Below are positions 8,254 through 16,325 of a DNA stretch of 61,165 bases, one piece after another. Below the pieces are notes generated by a model. The model had not been told where the DNA came from. It ran no database searches and worked only from the letters and a program-made list of their open reading frames with translations. The stretch is taken from NCBI GenBank assembly GCA_947168335.1, contig CAMVLM010000004.1, positions 1 through 61,165 of the forward strand, in the 5' to 3' direction. How positions within the stretch are numbered: position 1 is the stretch's first letter; each line of letters starts with the position of its first letter. Source of the stretch: an uncultured Butyrivibrio sp. GTDB taxonomy: Bacteria; Bacillota; Clostridia; Lachnospirales; Lachnospiraceae. The position numbers and the translations under genes were made by a program.

Positions 8254-9839
8254 TGTCCCTGCTTATACTTTGATGGTGAGGTGCCGAACTGCTTCTTGAA
8301 AACATAGCTGAAGTAGTTGGGATCAGCATATCCCACCTTTGATGCTATTACGTAGGTTTTCTCTTCTGTACCTATGAGAAGCTGGACTGCTTTGTCCATG
8401 CGGTAATCAGTAAGATAAGTAACAAAAGTTTTTCCTGTTTCTTTTTTAAACACTGTTGAAAAATATGCAGTGCTCACCGAAAGTTCAGAGCATACCCTGT
8501 CCACGGAAAGATCCTGGTCTGCATAGTGATCCTCAATGTATTCGATAGCTTTTCCTACAAATGACTTGGATGTATCTGTTCTCTTATCCCTGAGCCTTGC
8601 CTGTATCTTAAGGCACAGCTCACGAAGCCAGTTTGACAGCTCTTTTCTCTCAAGCTGTGAAACCATGGTGTAAACATCATCGCCCTGTCCGAATATCTCG
8701 TCAGGGTTTATCTGATTTCCCCTGATAAATCTGTAAATCTCACTTATGAGATCTATAACAAAAAAGTTGTAATCCTGAACGGACATTCCTACGTCAGTCC
8801 CTCTGTCAACATAGCTCTCTACTGCCTTGCAAAGTGCTTCCTCATCCTCCATCTTCATTTTCTTAAAGATGTCGTGGAGGTCACTTTCAGGAAGACTCTC
8901 CGATTTATCATTTGCGGGAGCTATTTCCGAGATGTTTATTGCTTTTGATGTTCCGTATAAAACTCTGTAGGAAACTGCGTCCTTGGCACCGCTATAGGAA
9001 GCTGTCAGTCCCTCTATAGTGTCTGAAGCTCCGCCTATTCCTATGGTAACATTTGCCTTGCACACATTCCCTGCAAGTCTGCACAGTCTGTCGCAGTCAT
9101 CAGTAAATCTCATGATGTCTTCATCGGATTCAAAACCTGCGATTATGGCTGTACTTCCAAGATATGAGAAAAATCTTGCATTCCATTTTTCTTTAAGTCT
9201 CTCCTCCGCAAGTCTCCTTACGGAAACCGACAAGAGCACATGGCTCATGCCCTCGGGAATATCTGTTGTGCTTATATGAATAAGCGCCGCGCAGTACCTG
9301 TTCCCTTTAAGCTCAATCTGATAATCAGCCATGAGCTTCTCTATCTGATCTGTCTGAATTTTTCCATCAAGAAGCGCAGCAAAGAAATCCTCCTGTAAAA
9401 GAGGCAGGGATTCCATGTAGTAATTGGTCAGCTTCTCAAGGTTCTGCCTGTCATCCCTTTCCTTATCAAGAGATTCCTTTATTCTCTGAAATACATTCTT
9501 AAGCTCAACTGCGTCTATGGGTTTAAGAATATACTCCTCCGCCTCAAGCCTGATGGCCTCTTTGGCATACTCAAACTCATCATATCCCGAGAATATGATT
9601 ATGCGGATTCCGGGATATAATTCCTTGAGTTTTCTTGCCAGCTCAAGCCCGTTCATATAGGGCATCTGTATATCAGTCATTACAACGTCAGGTGTATTTT
9701 CTTCCGCAGAATCAAGAGCCTCCAGCCCGTTTCTTGCGTAGCTTGGCTCTTCAAATCCCATCTCCTGCCAGTTAAGCTTTTTCTTAATGGCAAGAGATAC
9801 ATCCTCTTCATCGTCAACCAGAAGTACTGAATAACTCAT
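8250..9839 (-). CDS. Response regulator, YesN/AraC type
   Basis: A 529-residue regulator with an N-terminal receiver (1-120): acidic pair D9/D10, phospho-acceptor D56 in VVMTDIQMP, and K106 region in YILKPID. A long middle region (about 125-410) of unassigned fold follows, then a C-terminal AraC double helix-turn-helix (about 425-529) with YFSTVFKKETGKTF and the closing NYFSYVFKKQFGTSPSKY. It is the partner of the overlapping kinase. Likely targets are the mgl genes and its own operon, inferred from proximity. The middle region is typical of YesN-family proteins. Confidence 0.93.
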   Translation of the reverse strand: MSYSVLLVDDEEDVSLAIKKKLNWQEMGFEEPSYARNGLEALDSAEENTPDVVMTDIQMPYMNGLELARKLKELYPGIRIIIFSGYDEFEYAKEAIRLEAEEYILKPIDAVELKNVFQRIKESLDKERDDRQNLEKLTNYYMESLPLLQEDFFAALLDGKIQTDQIEKLMADYQIELKGNRYCAALIHISTTDIPEGMSHVLLSVSVRRLAEERLKEKWNARFFSYLGSTAIIAGFESDEDIMRFTDDCDRLCRLAGNVCKANVTIGIGGASDTIEGLTASYSGAKDAVSYRVLYGTSKAINISEIAPANDKSESLPESDLHDIFKKMKMEDEEALCKAVESYVDRGTDVGMSVQDYNFFVIDLISEIYRFIRGNQINPDEIFGQGDDVYTMVSQLERKELSNWLRELCLKIQARLRDKRTDTSKSFVGKAIEYIEDHYADQDLSVDRVCSELSVSTAYFSTVFKKETGKTFVTYLTDYRMDKAVQLLIGTEEKTYVIASKVGYADPNYFSYVFKKQFGTSPSKYKQGQ

Positions 9840-9880
9840 GATTTCTCCTTCTATTCCCTCTTTTATAAGGAAATATCATA

Positions 9881-10189
9881 TCATGAATACTTATCACTCA
9901 TCTTTTTCCATAAAAAGATCATTATGATCGTACATACAATAATCTGCGCAAGACCTGCCACCGGGCTTACTAATACTATTCCTGCCATCACAAGTGTGGA
10001 TAATCCATAAAATACTATGATAAGTCCTGCTGTTTTGCAGTAACCGTCCACATCCTTAGGAGCTTCCTTATCCCTTCCCCTGACTGTCTCATAATCTTTA
10101 AAAACAAGCAGTCTGAAAGCATAATATGCACATATTACAAACAACAAAAGCGGTATTCCTGACTGCTCCACAATCTGATTAAAACTCAT
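9881..10189 (-). CDS. Small membrane protein of unknown function
   Basis: A 102-residue protein. I choose the start at 10189 (MSFNQIVEQSG) because GTGAGGT lies 5 nt upstream; the frame stays open to 10291 but with no ribosome site. It has three predicted membrane spans: GIPLLLFVICAYYAFRLLVF near the N-terminus, TAGLIIVFYGLSTLVMAGIVLV, and LAQIIVCTIIMIFLW. A charged loop (KDYETVRGRDKEAPKDVD) separates the first two. I do not recognise a family with certainty. It is the first gene of the run leading into the response regulator, 41 bp before it, so it might belong to the sensing unit. Confidence 0.65.
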   Translation of the reverse strand: MSFNQIVEQSGIPLLLFVICAYYAFRLLVFKDYETVRGRDKEAPKDVDGYCKTAGLIIVFYGLSTLVMAGIVLVSPVAGLAQIIVCTIIMIFLWKKMSDKYS

Positions 10190-10261
10190 ATTTACCTCAC
10201 AAAAGCCTTTTAACGCTATCGGCCCATCTAAATCATTGATAACTTTTGCACTCTTAAAATC

Positions 10262-10288
10262 ATACATATCACATTTCAAAATATGTAT
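10262..10288. promoter_or_regulatory. Inverted repeat, possible operator
   Basis: ATACATAT at 10262-10269 and ATATGTAT at 10281-10288 form an 8-bp perfect inverted repeat with an 11-bp spacer. It lies between the candidate promoter at 10337 and the small membrane protein start. It could be a regulator site; A+T-rich inverted repeats also occur by chance. Confidence 0.3.
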
Positions 10289-10336
10289 CACTCTTCACAC
10301 TATCGTATACCATTCAAAGAAAAGAATATAGCCTGA

Positions 10337-10345
10337 ATTATATCA
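10337..10345 (-). promoter_or_regulatory. Candidate extended -10 promoter for the regulator/kinase operon
   Basis: On the minus strand TGATATAAT is an extended -10 (TATAAT at 10342-10337). No good -35 is visible because the long hairpin occupies that position. It would start transcription near 10331 toward the small membrane protein, response regulator and kinase. Confidence 0.45.
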
Positions 10346-10352
10346 TAAAACA

Positions 10353-10524
10353 GAAACCGGGATTGAGCCAGGCTCCGGGGTATATAGTATGAGGAGGCGG
10401 CGTATAAAAACGTCGGTTCTTAGATGGTGTATTTTACCATCTTAGAACCGCTACGTTTTTAATCGAACGAAAGCATCCGCCGAATAATACTATATATTCC
10501 TGAACCGTACACAATCCCGGTTTC
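10353..10524 (-). repeat. Very long nested hairpin after mglC (about 172 nt)
   Basis: The whole stretch folds back on itself. GAAACCGGGATTG (10353-10365) pairs perfectly with CAATCCCGGTTTC (10512-10524). GGGGTATATAGTAT pairs with ATACTATATATTCC, GGCGG with CCGCC, and the centre AAAAACG...CGGTTCT.AGATGGT pairs with its complement around a 7-nt loop near 10431. On the minus strand it begins 11 nt after the mglC stop. It could act as the mgl terminator or mRNA stabiliser. It also has the shape of a miniature inverted-repeat element, although I see no target duplication. Confidence 0.75.
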
Positions 10525-10535
10525 GTCATACTAAA

Positions 10536-11525
10536 TTATTTCTTAGCTACGTACTTTCTGATATCAAGTGAGATAGCAACGAAGATAACGATACCGATTG
10601 CAATGTACTGTGCGTTTGCGTTTACTCCGAGGTACTGAAGAGCTGCCTTCAAGAGCTCGAATACGGCAACACCGACGATTGCGCTTGATACTTTACCACG
10701 TCCACCAGTAACTGATACACCACCGATTGTGCAGGCTGCGATAGCTTCCATCTCGTAACCATAACCAAGGTTAACTGATGCACCGCCGGCCTTTGCACCA
10801 AGCATGAATCCTGCAAGACCATACATCATAGCTGCCTTCATGTAGATGAGGATCATTGTAAGCTTAACCGGAACACCGGCAACCTCAGCTGCCTGCGGGT
10901 TTCCACCGATAGCATACATGTATTTACCATGACGAGTCATGTTGAAGATGAACCATGTGATTGCTGCAACGATGATAGCAATCCAGATCAGATAGTTAAC
11001 TCCAAGGAACTTACCTGTAGCAAGCTTTGTGTACTGCTCAACATATCCACCAAGAGGTGTTGCGTTTGTATAGATAAGAGCAAGACCATAAACGATTTCC
11101 ATCATAGCAAGAGTTGCGATGAACGGAGGTACATGCATGAATGCAATGAAGAAACCTGTGATTGCTCCAAAGAAACCTGTGATTGCAAGTACTATAAGAA
11201 GTACTACAAAGATGTTAAGAGGTTTCATATCAGGGAAAAACTTACCTGAATAATCAATCTTCTGAAGAAGAGTACCTGCGATACAAGCTGCAAAACCGAT
11301 CATACGACCTGCTGAAAGGTCACATCCTGCGGTAATAACGCAGCCTGCGATACCGAGTGCGATAACCAGACGGGAGGACATGTTCATGAGGATGTTCATG
11401 AAGTTACCTCCGGTCAGGAAGTTCTTATTTGTGATACCTGTGTAAATTACCAGGATAAACATTACGATGATAACACCATTGTTGATCAGAAAATCTTTAA
11501 TTTTCTGCTGTCTTGTCTTTTCCAT
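10536..11525 (-). CDS. mglC: Galactose/methyl-galactoside-type ABC transporter permease
   Basis: A 329-residue polytopic protein of the BPD_transp_2 (RbsC/MglC) family with about ten hydrophobic segments. Conserved stretches are AGCDLSAGRMIGFAA (about 61-75), ATLAMMEIVYGLALIYTN, GGNPQAAEVAGVPV and the cytoplasmic-loop signature AIAACTIGGVSVTGGRG near residue 265. It forms the membrane channel for the MglA ATPase and MglB. It starts at 11525 with GGAGAA 6 nt upstream and follows mglA by 104 bp of structured spacer. Substrate specificity (galactose or glucose) is inferred from the MglB partner. Confidence 0.94.
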   Translation of the reverse strand: MEKTRQQKIKDFLINNGVIIVMFILVIYTGITNKNFLTGGNFMNILMNMSSRLVIALGIAGCVITAGCDLSAGRMIGFAACIAGTLLQKIDYSGKFFPDMKPLNIFVVLLIVLAITGFFGAITGFFIAFMHVPPFIATLAMMEIVYGLALIYTNATPLGGYVEQYTKLATGKFLGVNYLIWIAIIVAAITWFIFNMTRHGKYMYAIGGNPQAAEVAGVPVKLTMILIYMKAAMMYGLAGFMLGAKAGGASVNLGYGYEMEAIAACTIGGVSVTGGRGKVSSAIVGVAVFELLKAALQYLGVNANAQYIAIGIVIFVAISLDIRKYVAKK

Positions 11526-11555
11526 TGTTATTCTCCATTTCTTACATTATAAGGA

Positions 11556-11621
11556 GGTTCCGTTCTCACTTCGTTCGCCGGAACGAAGACATCTACTAAA
11601 TTTGACAGAACCTCATCAAGT
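11556..11621 (-). repeat. Structured 66-bp element after mglA (copy A)
   Basis: This stretch begins 8 nt after the mglA stop and aligns without gaps to 13377-13442, which begins 2 nt after the mglB stop (about 71% identical, most differences transitions). In both, an outer stem (GTTCCG/CGGAAC here) encloses a mini-hairpin with a TTC loop on the plus strand. Two base pairs are changed in a compensatory way between the copies, which supports a conserved RNA structure. Confidence 0.65.
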
Positions 11622-11629
11622 AGCTGTCT

Positions 11630-13141
11630 TCAGAACATTGTTGCGTAACTCATTACCTTTTCCTGGGTCATTTCAGATTCCTCTGTAATCTCGCCTGTCT
11701 TTTTACCGTTACACATAACGACTACTCTGTCAGACATACCCAGAAGCTCAGCCATTTCAGATGAGATCATTATGATTGCCTTACCCTGTTTTGCAAGGTT
11801 TGTCATGATCTCGTAAATCTCGTGCTTAGCACCTACGTCGATACCTCTTGTAGGCTCATCCATGATAAGAATATCAGGATCGTTTGCCAGCCATCTTGAT
11901 ACGATAACCTTCTGCTGGTTACCACCTGAAAGATTGGCGATGTGCTCATTCATGCTGGGAGTCTTGATCTTAAGCTTATCAATACTGTCATCAACGACTT
12001 TGTTGATCCTGCCGTGGTCAAGAACAAATCCGGCATTCAGGTACTTGTTGTAAACTGTAACACCAACGTTATCTTTAATGGAAAGACATCCGAAGATACC
12101 ATTTCCTCTTCGATCCTCTGTTATCATTCCGATTCCTGCATTCATGGCATCCTTAGGATTCTTGATATCCACTTTCTTGCCATGAACTATGATCTCGCCC
12201 TTGGAAAGATTTCTTATTCCGAACAGACCTTCCATAAGTTCTGTTCTCTGGGCTCCAACCAGTCCTCCGAATCCAAGTATCTCACCCTTTCTAAGAGTGA
12301 AGGATACGTTCTGGAAGGATTTCTCATGGATTGATGAAACATCTTTAACTTCCATGATTACCTCTCCGGGAGTACGGTCCTTAGCAGGATAAATATTTGT
12401 AAGCTCACGACCTACCATCTTAGCGATGATATCATCAATTGTAAGATCCTTAGCAGGCCATGTTCCGATGTATGTACCATCTCGCATTACTGTTACATCA
12501 TCAGCGATACGCTTAATCTCATCCATCTTATGTGAGATGTAGATCATGGCAACGCCCCTCTTTCTGAGGTTCTCCATGATTCTGAAAAGCGCTTCAACTT
12601 CGTTATCTGAAAGAGAAGATGTAGGCTCATCGAAGATGATTACCTTTGCGTCATGGGAAACTGCCTTCGCAATCTCAACAGACTGCATCTGTCCAACCGA
12701 AAGAGTTCCCAGCTGTGCCTTGGCATCGAAGTGCATATCCACTTCATTCAGCCACTTCTCTGTTTCTTCGTACATTTTCTTGTGATCTATAACCTGTATC
12801 GGTCCGAATTTCTTAACCGGAAATCTTCCCAGATACATGTTCTCGCCAACACTTCTTGCAAGTACCGGCTGCAATTCCTGATGCACCATTGCGATACCCA
12901 TTTTCATCGCTTCATCAGGATTATTTATTATAACTTTTTCTCCATCGATCAGAACTTCGCCGGCATCCATCTTATAAATTCCGAACAGGCATTTCATAAG
13001 TGTTGATTTTCCGGCACCATTCTCACCCATAAGGGCGTGAACTGTTCCTGGGCGAACTGCTAACTGAACGTTATCGAGCGCCTTGACGCCGGGAAATGAC
13101 TTGGATACACCTCTAAGCTCTAACTTGTATTCTGATGCCAT
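11630..13141 (-). CDS. mglA: Galactose/methyl-galactoside-type ABC transporter ATP-binding protein
   Basis: A 503-residue tandem ATPase of the RbsA/MglA (CUT2) family. The first half has Walker A GENGAGKST (about 38-46), signature LSVGQMQSVEIAKA and Walker B VIIFDEPTSSLS. The second half has a degenerate P-loop region (GGLVGAQRTEL), signature LSGGNQQKVIVSRW and DILIMDEPTRGIDVGAKHEIY. One regular and one degenerate site is the rule in this family. The SD AGGAGGG is 4 nt from the ATG. It lies between mglB and mglC in the usual B-A-C order and powers import through MglC. Confidence 0.95.
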   Translation of the reverse strand: MASEYKLELRGVSKSFPGVKALDNVQLAVRPGTVHALMGENGAGKSTLMKCLFGIYKMDAGEVLIDGEKVIINNPDEAMKMGIAMVHQELQPVLARSVGENMYLGRFPVKKFGPIQVIDHKKMYEETEKWLNEVDMHFDAKAQLGTLSVGQMQSVEIAKAVSHDAKVIIFDEPTSSLSDNEVEALFRIMENLRKRGVAMIYISHKMDEIKRIADDVTVMRDGTYIGTWPAKDLTIDDIIAKMVGRELTNIYPAKDRTPGEVIMEVKDVSSIHEKSFQNVSFTLRKGEILGFGGLVGAQRTELMEGLFGIRNLSKGEIIVHGKKVDIKNPKDAMNAGIGMITEDRRGNGIFGCLSIKDNVGVTVYNKYLNAGFVLDHGRINKVVDDSIDKLKIKTPSMNEHIANLSGGNQQKVIVSRWLANDPDILIMDEPTRGIDVGAKHEIYEIMTNLAKQGKAIIMISSEMAELLGMSDRVVVMCNGKKTGEITEESEMTQEKVMSYATMF

Positions 13142-13250
13142 AATCCCTCCTAAATGTCACTTTTTCACAGGACTTCCTTGGGAAAATCCTGCTGTAGCAA
13201 AATCATCCCTCCGAATTACTTATTACTAAATCAAATTTTTGCGTTTAAAA

Positions 13251-13279
13251 GGTGCGGACACAACTTGTGCATCCGCACC
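13251..13279 (-). terminator. Stem-loop in the mglB-mglA spacer, possible partial terminator
   Basis: GGTGCGGA (13251-13258) pairs with TCCGCACC (13272-13279) around a 13-nt loop. On the minus strand it is followed by TTTTAAAC, a weak U-tract. A leaky terminator or stabilising stem after a binding-protein gene is a common way to keep its mRNA in excess over the ATPase and permease. Confidence 0.5.
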
Positions 13280-13320
13280 GATATTTTTTTAGCGTAGTTC
13301 TGTACCAGCAAGTAGAAGCT

Positions 13321-13380
13321 CTGCTCTTCACATGGAAGTTCTGCTCTTCACATGGAAGTTCTGCTCTTCACATGGAAGTT
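13321..13380. repeat. Three perfect 20-bp tandem repeats
   Basis: The unit ctgctcttcacatggaagtt occurs three times head to tail with no mismatch. The third copy runs straight into element B (13377-13442), whose first bases AGTTCTGCTCT continue the phase of the unit. The array lies in the mglB-mglA spacer. There are no spacers, so it is not a CRISPR. Perfect identity suggests recent slippage or amplification. Confidence 0.9.
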
Positions 13381-13442
13381 CTGCTCTCGCTTCGCTCGCC
13401 AGAACTAAGTAGTACACTAGGCTCGAAAGAACCTCGCCAAGT
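13377..13442 (-). repeat. Structured 66-bp element after mglB (copy B)
   Basis: This is the partner of 11556-11621. Its outer stem is GTTCTG (13378-13383) with CAGAAC (13400-13405), and the mini-hairpin is GCTTCGC (13389-13395). On the minus strand it follows the mglB stop almost immediately. A second small stem, GGTTC/GAGCC, can form closer to the stop codon. Confidence 0.65.
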
Positions 13443-13444
13443 GA

Positions 13445-14590
13445 TTACTTAACTGAATCAAGAATCTGCTGAGCGTTCTCAGATGTAACCTTTACATAGT
13501 CACAACCAATGTAGTAATCGTTTGTGCCACCGTTTACAAAGTTGATAGCAGCATCAGCTGAGCTGTGTGACTGTGAGAAGTGATCGTTGAATACTGTACC
13601 TGTCATAGTTCCAGCAATAACATCCTCAAGAGCCTCTGAAAGAGCATCAACACCTACAAGGTAGATATCTGTGCCAACTGTACGTCCTGCAGACTCGATT
13701 GACTGAAGAGCACCAAGTGCCATAGCATCGTTGTTGCAGAATACAACTTCTGTCTCAGGATGAGCTGAAAGTGCGTTAGCAACGAGCTGCTGAGCTGTAG
13801 CCTGATCCCAGTTACCAACTTCGTCGTCAAGGCAATCAACTTCCCAACCTGCATCCTGAAGAGCCTTTACTGAGAACTCTGTACGATACTGAGCATCTAC
13901 GTTCTCCGGGTCACCTTCGATCATGATGTACTGGATCTTGCCGTCGCCGTTAAGGTCAACCTTATCCTTGCCAAGGTCAACGATGATCTCACCCTGGTAT
14001 GTACCAGACTGACGAGCGTCACAACCTACGTAGCAAACGTTCCAGTTGTTGTCTTTCCATCTCTGCTCTTCGTCTGCATCGGGCTCACGGTTGATGTATA
14101 CGAGCGGGATGTTAGCTGCTACAACAAGATCTGTGATTGTTGCTGCTGATGAAGAGTTAACAGGGTTGATGATAAGTACGTCAACACCACTTGTGATGAA
14201 GTTCTGAATCTGGTTTGTCTGTGTAGCCTGGTCATTAGCACCATCAACGATTGTGATGTTGTCCTTTGAGAAGCCCTGGCTTACAAGATAGTTCTCAAGC
14301 TCGTTTCTGAAAAGTGTCATGAAGTTATCAGAGAACTGATAGATACAAACGCCAACCTTCTTGCTTGCAAGATCGCCACCTGCAGCTGCATCTGTAACCT
14401 CTTCTGCTGTCTCCTCAACTGCATCTGCAACAGACTCAGCTGTATCTGCAGCAGTTTCCTCTGCTGTGCTAACTGCTTCCTCTGCTGTGCTTGCAGCTTC
14501 CTTAGCTGTGTCAGATGCTGAAGAACATCCAGCAAGCATTGACATTGAAAGTGCTGCTACTGTCAAAAGACTAACTACCTTCTTTTTCAT
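13445..14590 (-). CDS. mglB: Galactose/glucose-type sugar-binding lipoprotein
   Basis: A 381-residue binding protein for the mgl importer. The signal peptide ends in the lipobox LAGC (C22). Residues 23-75 are a low-complexity Ala/Glu/Thr linker of repeated TAEEA-like units that likely spaces the domain from the membrane. The binding domain (76-381) has KVDLNGDGKIQ, the calcium loop of MglB, plus YINREPDADEEQRW and CNNDAMALGALQ sugar-pocket loops. The SD is AGGAGGA before the ATG. It is the first gene of mglBAC and is followed by a 303-bp structured spacer. Galactose or glucose as ligand is inferred from the calcium loop and pocket motifs. Confidence 0.93.
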   Translation of the reverse strand: MKKKVVSLLTVAALSMSMLAGCSSASDTAKEAASTAEEAVSTAEETAADTAESVADAVEETAEEVTDAAAGGDLASKKVGVCIYQFSDNFMTLFRNELENYLVSQGFSKDNITIVDGANDQATQTNQIQNFITSGVDVLIINPVNSSSAATITDLVVAANIPLVYINREPDADEEQRWKDNNWNVCYVGCDARQSGTYQGEIIVDLGKDKVDLNGDGKIQYIMIEGDPENVDAQYRTEFSVKALQDAGWEVDCLDDEVGNWDQATAQQLVANALSAHPETEVVFCNNDAMALGALQSIESAGRTVGTDIYLVGVDALSEALEDVIAGTMTGTVFNDHFSQSHSSADAAINFVNGGTNDYYIGCDYVKVTSENAQQILDSVK

Positions 14591-14732
14591 AATTACGTTT
14601 TCCTCCTATTGGACTTGTGCAACTCATAGTCAAAGTGCACATGTTTTTGTTTACAGTGGTTATTCTAACAGTGCAACTTTTTTAAAAACATAGAGAATTC
14701 TTCTTTCGTTCTAGAAAATTCTATGCAAATTG

Positions 14733-14764
14733 TTTAACCCCCCTATCGAAAATCGATAGAGGGG
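14733..14764 (-). terminator. Rho-independent-like terminator after the GGDEF gene
   Basis: CCCCCCTATCGA (14738-14749) and TCGATAGAGGGG (14753-14764) form a strong GC-rich stem with a 3-nt loop, followed on the minus strand by TTAAAC. It lies 15 nt past the stop of the GGDEF-family gene and upstream of mglB, separating the two transcripts. Confidence 0.65.
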
Positions 14765-14779
14765 CTATTTTACTGATGT

Positions 14780-16174
14780 TTACCATATTTTCTTTTCAGG
14801 AAACTTATCATAGAAATTCTTCTTTTCTTCCTGCATCTGTTTGTAGGCTTCTCTCAAAGCCTTTCTGACATCGCCTGTTTCAGCGTCCGCCACATATCCT
14901 ATCGCAAAGAATACTCCGTCAGGATCGCTTCCCAGCTTTCTTAATAATTCTATTTTTCTTGAAAATTCTTCTTCGTCAATATTTTCTATAACGATGGCAA
15001 ATTCTTCTCCTGCCGATCTGAAAATGTCATTTTCGTCAAATACATCTCTTAGAAGTTCTCCTGCCTTTGCCAGAATCTCGTTTCCGGCATCATGTCCTTC
15101 CTTATCATTGAGAGACTTAAGACCATTCATGGCGCAGAACGCAACTCCGAAGGGCGCTTTCTGATATTTCATTCTGGCAGCAAGTTCATCGACAATTCTG
15201 TTCATCACTGCTCTGTTGCGGACACCTGTCAGCATATCTATGCTGGTCAGCCACTCCAGACGTTTCAGGAACTGATTGTTCGCTATTTCAGATGAAATAA
15301 ACAATGAAAGGATTTTCATGGCTTCTGTAATTTCATTAACCTTGGTTACGTCGAAATTGGTAACCATGAGATATCCTATTATTTCATTTCTCTGTTTTAA
15401 CGGAACCATGCACAGGCTCTGGGCATCCTCTGCCCTGAGGAGCTTAGCCCACTCCGGCGAGCATTCATCTACTTTGTCGATATCTCCTTTGTCCCTGATC
15501 ACAAAGCAAAAACCGGGGCCGATAAGTTTTTCCCATGACTGGGAAATATCGTAAGGCACATTTGACATAAGCTGTTCCGCAGCTATGGAACCGCTTCTGA
15601 TGCTCTGACTCAGCACTTTCGCAGTTTTTCTTTCATTATCTATAGTTATAAGACTTGCCGACAATGAATCAGTAAATTCTCTGAGGTCTTCTATTACCTC
15701 ATTGACATTTTTCTTAAAATCGGTGCCGTTTCTCAGAGTCAGACAGCTCTGAATGACAATTCCCGCAATTATGGGATTTATCGATGAAAACTTTCCGGGA
15801 TCCATGCTATCTGTCACTTCATAAATAAACTGACAATACCCGATGCCTTCCTCATCACTCACCAGCGGAAGTATCAGATTTTCAGACCAGCCCCCTATCA
15901 TCGTTGTGGAATCTACGTAGGTATGAAATCTTTTACCTTCAAATGCAGCCTTGATACATTGATCATCAAACTCCGGATTATCCGGAATAAAATTTGTGTA
16001 CAGTTCTCCCTCAATTGGCTGTCCGGTATAACTGAACTTTTCATTTGTAGCAAAAATCCTCATCTCATTAATTGTATCATCAGGATTTTTAACAACGCGC
16101 ATTATGGCACATGGATTAACACAGCTTTCAGCTATTGTTTTGAATTTCTCATAAGTGCTGTTTTCAGAACCCAT
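14780..16174 (-). CDS. GGDEF-family protein with PAS- and GAF-like sensory domains, probably degenerate
   Basis: A 464-residue protein: an N-terminal PAS-like part (about 8-135), a GAF-like part (about 150-310) and a GGDEF domain (about 315-464). The signature loop reads RSAGEEF, an accepted variant of RxGGDEF. The upstream metal site is altered: where active members have D in (F/C)D(L/I)NGLK, this one has CAMNGLK, so the first metal-coordinating aspartate is alanine. Catalysis of c-di-GMP synthesis is therefore doubtful, and a binding or scaffold role is possible. No membrane span is seen. The SD AGGAGG supports the start. It lies upstream of mglB behind its own terminator. Confidence 0.8.
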   Translation of the reverse strand: MGSENSTYEKFKTIAESCVNPCAIMRVVKNPDDTINEMRIFATNEKFSYTGQPIEGELYTNFIPDNPEFDDQCIKAAFEGKRFHTYVDSTTMIGGWSENLILPLVSDEEGIGYCQFIYEVTDSMDPGKFSSINPIIAGIVIQSCLTLRNGTDFKKNVNEVIEDLREFTDSLSASLITIDNERKTAKVLSQSIRSGSIAAEQLMSNVPYDISQSWEKLIGPGFCFVIRDKGDIDKVDECSPEWAKLLRAEDAQSLCMVPLKQRNEIIGYLMVTNFDVTKVNEITEAMKILSLFISSEIANNQFLKRLEWLTSIDMLTGVRNRAVMNRIVDELAARMKYQKAPFGVAFCAMNGLKSLNDKEGHDAGNEILAKAGELLRDVFDENDIFRSAGEEFAIVIENIDEEEFSRKIELLRKLGSDPDGVFFAIGYVADAETGDVRKALREAYKQMQEEKKNFYDKFPEKKIW

Positions 16175-16325
16175 TTGTCATCCTCCTACAGGATTATACA
16201 AAAAGTGCATATTCCTATATTGCAATTAATATTACGAAATATGCACATTTCTACCGAATATCTACATTTTAACATAATTTGATTGTTATAAATAAAATAT
16301 AGATAAACACCTTATTTAATTATTC

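Noticed and set aside
13321..13380. Possible CRISPR array (three identical repeats)
   Set aside because: The units are directly adjacent with no spacers, and no cas genes are nearby.
14317..14535. Long antisense and shifted frames across the mglB linker rich in Gln/Leu or Ser/Ala
   Set aside because: They are shadows of the repetitive Ala/Glu/Thr linker codons of mglB.
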